Positions 60,898 through 64,000 of a stretch of DNA of 64,000 nucleotides are shown piece after piece (positions within the stretch are counted from its first letter, which is position 1; every line of letters begins with the position of its first letter). The notes under the pieces are model-generated. The model worked only from the letters and a program-made list of their open reading frames with translations. It ran no database searches and had not been told where the DNA came from. This stretch comes from Flavobacterium piscisymbiosum. GTDB lineage: Bacteria > Bacteroidota > Bacteroidia > Flavobacteriales > Flavobacteriaceae. A program made the position numbers and the translations under genes. Location of the stretch: NCBI RefSeq assembly GCF_020905295.1, contig NZ_JAJJMM010000001.1:310001-374000 (forward strand), read 5' to 3'.

Positions 60898-61854
60898 TTA
60901 TGATATAAAAATGTACTTTAATTTTTCTACTGTTTTATTTAACATAGCAATCCTTTCTCTTTTTGCAATGTCTTTATCAGAACTTATAGAATTATATATT
61001 TCTATGCATTTATTTATTCTTTCAATATATTCTTTTTCTGGCATTTGTTTAATAAAATCAAATAACTCTTTTGGTTCCCTAAAATTCGAATAATCTATAA
61101 AACTATTTTTCGGAAAAATTTCATAAACATTACTTCCTTTCCCGTAATATATTGGCAAACAGTAATTTTCAATACTATTCCAAATTTTTTCCGTCATATA
61201 ATTAAAAGCAATGGTGTTTTCAAAACATAGATTGTATTGATAAGAATCTAATACCGTCTTTTTTCTTAAACTCCAATCGCCTTCTCTTGAATCCTCTTTT
61301 GATATACCTTCCGGCCAACCTCTACCATAAACATCTATCAATGAAGATTTACTACCCTCTATAGCGATTTGCGTGCGTAAGGCTATTAAATCTATATTAA
61401 CTCCGTCTTTCATTAGTTTTGGAGCTTTTGATCCTCCATAATAAGACATTAAACCCACAACTTTTTTATTTTTATTCGATTTTATATCTGAGATTGGCTC
61501 TAATCTTTTATCTATCAATTCTACAATAAAAGATAAATTGGAAACAAATACATCACGGGTATAAACATTCATAAAATGAATTTTTACTAATCCAAAATAT
61601 TTTTTTTTAAGAACTTTAAAAGAGGTATCAAATCTTGGTTCATGGGTCCAAACTAAAAATTTCTTTTTCTGTAAAAATCTCCAAAAATATTTTTTTAAAT
61701 GTTTATAATTTTGAGATATTATGATATCGGAATCATTAACATCATCTACAAGAATTATATTGTTAGTTAATAGAAAATCTATATCTCCTTGTATGTAGTT
61801 ATTAAAAGGAGTATAAGAAAATGAGGAAGCTTTAAATATTTTTATCGTTTTCAT
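60898..61854 (-). CDS. Glycosyltransferase family 10 (alpha-1,3-fucosyltransferase-like)
   Basis: A 318-residue protein. The GT10 donor motif is clear: SYQYNLCFENT (204-214) followed by YMTEKIWNSI (219-228) and LPIYYGKGS. VYGRGWPEG (175-183) matches the FGRG-like element before it. FLVWTHEPRFDTSF is the N-terminal acceptor part. Family members attach fucose from GDP-fucose in alpha-1,3/4 linkage. It follows a methyltransferase gene by 4 bases. Confidence 0.88.
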   Translation of the reverse strand: MKTIKIFKASSFSYTPFNNYIQGDIDFLLTNNIILVDDVNDSDIIISQNYKHLKKYFWRFLQKKKFLVWTHEPRFDTSFKVLKKKYFGLVKIHFMNVYTRDVFVSNLSFIVELIDKRLEPISDIKSNKNKKVVGLMSYYGGSKAPKLMKDGVNIDLIALRTQIAIEGSKSSLIDVYGRGWPEGISKEDSREGDWSLRKKTVLDSYQYNLCFENTIAFNYMTEKIWNSIENYCLPIYYGKGSNVYEIFPKNSFIDYSNFREPKELFDFIKQMPEKEYIERINKCIEIYNSISSDKDIAKRERIAMLNKTVEKLKYIFIS

Positions 61855-61858
61855 GAAT

Positions 61859-62470
61859 TTATCCTTTTATAAGATTATAAATCGACTGATTATTCCATTC
61901 TTTATAAGCTTCAATTTTATAGTTATAATTGCTGAATACAGTTTCTAATTCTTTCTTTGTTAAATCGCTTAACCAGCCATTTTTATCTCTGGACAATTTA
62001 ACAATGTCTGAACAGCAATAAGATAATATAATTTGTTCTATATTGTTGTGGCTTAACTGACGAATAATGTTATCAACGTCGTATACATACTCAAGAACAC
62101 CGCTAAAAACCGCAACGTTGTAAGACTGTAGATTTAAAGAAATTGGTTCGTTGAGATCACAAACTACAGTTTCATCATATCTTTTTACAATATCTGTCGG
62201 AGTATATAATTTGAAATCTTTCAATAATGTTTTCATGTGCATTACTCCGGCTCCAAATTCAATAATACTGGAATCTGGTTTGATAAAAGAGGCTAATATT
62301 GCTGTTCTTTCGTTCCAATTAGAAAATAATTCATTGTTTTTTGCCCATCTTGCACTATCAGATTCTTTTTTTGATTTTAAAAGATTTGTAGCTTTTTGAA
62401 TACCTCTTACTCTATTTTGGTCTTTTCTATTTTTAAATTTATTTAATATTTTAAAAAGGATTTTTTTCAT
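61859..62470 (-). CDS. Class I SAM-dependent methyltransferase
   Basis: A 203-residue protein with a weak motif I (SSIIEFGAGVMHMKTLL), an acidic post-I element (YTPTDIVKRYDETVVCDLNE) and VAVFSGVLEYVYDVDNII. The N-terminal 40 residues are basic. Possible targets are a sugar in the glycan or its nucleotide precursor. It lies between GT2 and GT10 genes. Confidence 0.8.
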   Translation of the reverse strand: MKKILFKILNKFKNRKDQNRVRGIQKATNLLKSKKESDSARWAKNNELFSNWNERTAILASFIKPDSSIIEFGAGVMHMKTLLKDFKLYTPTDIVKRYDETVVCDLNEPISLNLQSYNVAVFSGVLEYVYDVDNIIRQLSHNNIEQIILSYCCSDIVKLSRDKNGWLSDLTKKELETVFSNYNYKIEAYKEWNNQSIYNLIKG

Positions 62471-62511
62471 TCGGTTAAGATTTTTTTAGGTTAAGATTTT
62501 GAGCTTTATCT

Positions 62512-63582
62512 TTAAAATAGAATTTTCCAAGTAATTATATTCTTTTGTCTGTCAAAGGAATAAAAATAAAGTTGAGCTCTGTAATTAAATACTATTTCTT
62601 CTAACAATCTATCATTGACATCATTCATGTTTAGATAGATCATATATTTTTTGCCTAGTATTTTTTTTAAGGTTTGTTTTATTTTATCACCAATAGAAAC
62701 ATCTTTAATTTCAACTGAAATCAGTTTATTGCTACAGTCTTTAAACTGCGCAATAAAAGATTTAATTTGTGCGTCTACAGGTTCAAGTGTCGTACTGAAA
62801 TCTGGTGAATCATTTAATTTCAAACAATCAGATTCGTTACTAATCTTTCCCCAAGACAAATTTACATTTGCTTTTGTTTTTGCCATCTCTACAGCTAATT
62901 GGCTGTAACAATGATTTATTTTTTCTAATGTGGAATGAAAAGGTGCCTTACTTTTATTCGAACGATATTCTTTTGAATGCCATTGATGCAGCAATAAAGT
63001 CTTTTTTTCATAAAATTCTACTGCATATCCTGCGTTTTTAAAACGGATATGCACATCAGTATCTTCTGCACCCCAACCGTGATAAAACTCATCATATCCA
63101 TTAATACTTTTTAATAAGGAAGTTGGATAAAGCGTAATTCCAGTAGCTTCTATTGATGATAAGTGATTGATTTTATAATCAGCAAAAGATTTTTCATTAA
63201 GAGATTCTTCTCTGTTTAAAAAACCAACCTTAAAATATATTGCTTTTTGCTCTGACTTTAATTTGTCGAGATAATTAAAAAAATCCTGATGATAAATCAT
63301 ATCAATATCTCCTATTAAGAAATACGGATTTACTGCTTGTTTTAAGGCAATATTTATTGCTCTGGATTTGTTCCAAAGTTGTCCGTGAACTGAACATTTT
63401 ATAAATTTCACTTTTGGATATTCAATAAGTAGTTTTTCTAAATCTATAACATATTTTTCTTCAGAACCGTAATCTACCAAAATCAATTCGAAATCAGTAT
63501 TAGATTGTAACATTAAAGAATTCAGGCATTTTTTTATAATGCCAAAATTGCGATTACGATTAATTAAAACTAGTGTTATCAT
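62512..63582 (-). CDS. Glycosyltransferase family 2 (galactosyltransferase-like C-terminal motif)
   Basis: A 356-residue GT-A enzyme. The start is ITLVLINRNRNFGIIKKCL, then FELILVDYGSEEKYVIDL, NKSRAINIALKQA, and the metal site FLIGDIDMIY. GYDEFYHGWGAEDTDVHIRF resembles the GWGxEDxD motif of beta-1,4-galactosyl/GalNAc-transferases. So transfer of Gal or GalNAc is a fair guess. The last 100 residues are an unknown extension. Confidence 0.9.
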   Translation of the reverse strand: MITLVLINRNRNFGIIKKCLNSLMLQSNTDFELILVDYGSEEKYVIDLEKLLIEYPKVKFIKCSVHGQLWNKSRAINIALKQAVNPYFLIGDIDMIYHQDFFNYLDKLKSEQKAIYFKVGFLNREESLNEKSFADYKINHLSSIEATGITLYPTSLLKSINGYDEFYHGWGAEDTDVHIRFKNAGYAVEFYEKKTLLLHQWHSKEYRSNKSKAPFHSTLEKINHCYSQLAVEMAKTKANVNLSWGKISNESDCLKLNDSPDFSTTLEPVDAQIKSFIAQFKDCSNKLISVEIKDVSIGDKIKQTLKKILGKKYMIYLNMNDVNDRLLEEIVFNYRAQLYFYSFDRQKNIITWKILF

Positions 63583-63617
63583 TTATACATTTTTACTTTT
63601 AAGACTAATAACAATAA

Positions 63618-64000
63618 TTAAAATTTATGTGGTTTATTGAATAAAAATTTTATTAAATAAAAAAGTTTCAATACCACATAATAAGCATCTATGATGAAAT
63701 TTTCAAATAATGTGTAAAAAGATTTAAAAAATGAATTAAAAACATTTGAGAAAGTAATATCCTGATGCCAAAGCTGATAGTTTCCAATTACATCATTTTT
63801 AAATCTAAAAAAAATCTGTTCTCGGCTTCTTTTAATTTCGTAATGAAAAATAGACGGTACAAATTCGATATCGTATCCTTCCTTCAACACTCTTTTAGTC
63901 CACTCCTTATCTTCAAATGTCGCTACATCTTCTCTAAAGGGATGTTTCTGCCAAACACTTTTATTAAAAGCTGATCCCGAAAATATAAGACCTGCTTTAT
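63618..64000 (-). CDS. Glycosyltransferase family 2, C-terminal part, cut by the window edge
   Basis: The frame is open to base 64000 and beyond. Inside it are GLIFSGSAFNKSVWQKHPF, REDVATFEDKEWTKRVLKEG and YDIEFVPSIFHYEIKRS. This is the acceptor side of a GT2 enzyme (the FEDKEW acidic motif and the aromatic-His motif). A hydrophobic/amphipathic tail with a helix follows (DAYYVVLKLFYLIKFLF). A GTG at 63888-63890 is internal and not the start. The catalytic half lies outside the window. Confidence 0.85.
   Translation of the reverse strand, partial: KAGLIFSGSAFNKSVWQKHPFREDVATFEDKEWTKRVLKEGYDIEFVPSIFHYEIKRSREQIFFRFKNDVIGNYQLWHQDITFSNVFNSFFKSFYTLFENFIIDAYYVVLKLFYLIKFLFNKPHKF

Overview
The window looks like a chromosomal piece of a Flavobacterium-type bacterium (Bacteroidota, Flavobacteriaceae). 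Signs are the AT-rich DNA, SusC/RagA and carboxypeptidase-regulatory-domain TonB receptors, a PorV/PorQ-family protein, promoter -7 boxes of the Bacteroidota TAnnTTTG type, and the weak purine/A-rich start regions. It has no phage, transposase or CRISPR array that I can see.

Layout. 1-13.4 kb: a SusC-like receptor gene with an in-frame nonsense codon at the left edge, argS, a second TonB-type receptor, cutC, fabH, a secreted S9 (glutamyl-endopeptidase-like) peptidase, a lone ABC ATPase and a two-lipoprotein operon. 13.5-25 kb: htpG, small lipoprotein/membrane genes, two tandem tRNA-Thr genes, an idi-queD-bcp-manA operon, an exported msrB-msrA pair, an exported aminopeptidase P and a quinone oxidoreductase, then a 560-base nest of dispersed repeats. 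25-35 kb: an FAD dehydrogenase operon, recQ, a kpsF-tatC-CMD-lptB cluster (LPS precursor, Tat export, LPS transport), a GH25 lysozyme and pssA. 35.5-41.5 kb: a PorV-like gene, then a tightly coupled three-gene cassette (a beta-grasp-like protein ending in Gly-Gly, a large DUF4132-type protein and a ThiF/MoeB-like E1 enzyme), then a DUF4105 gene. 41.5-64 kb: a minus-strand surface polysaccharide locus that runs off the right edge. It has an initiating sugar transferase, O-antigen ligase/polymerase, many glycosyltransferases including GT10- and GT11-type fucosyltransferases, an MBOAT/SGNH acylation pair, a pyruvyl transferase, a deacetylase-like protein, and a nonulosonic acid module (NeuB plus a NeuA-HAD phosphatase fusion).

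The best candidate for an undescribed system is the cassette at 36674-40319. The small protein has a ThiS/MoaD-like C-terminal half and a terminal Gly-Gly. The E1-like enzyme keeps its nucleotide-binding residues and a candidate catalytic Cys but lacks the zinc cysteines of MoeB/ThiF. The DUF4132 gene sits between them with a 2-base gap on one side and a 1-base overlap on the other. No thiamine or molybdopterin genes are near, so a dedicated modification or sulfur-carrier system is more likely than cofactor synthesis. Other points of note are many families of intergenic inverted repeats, including one with conserved flanks and an exchanged central hairpin, a duplicated tRNA-Thr transcription unit, and a eukaryote-like CMP-sialate synthetase/phosphatase fusion.
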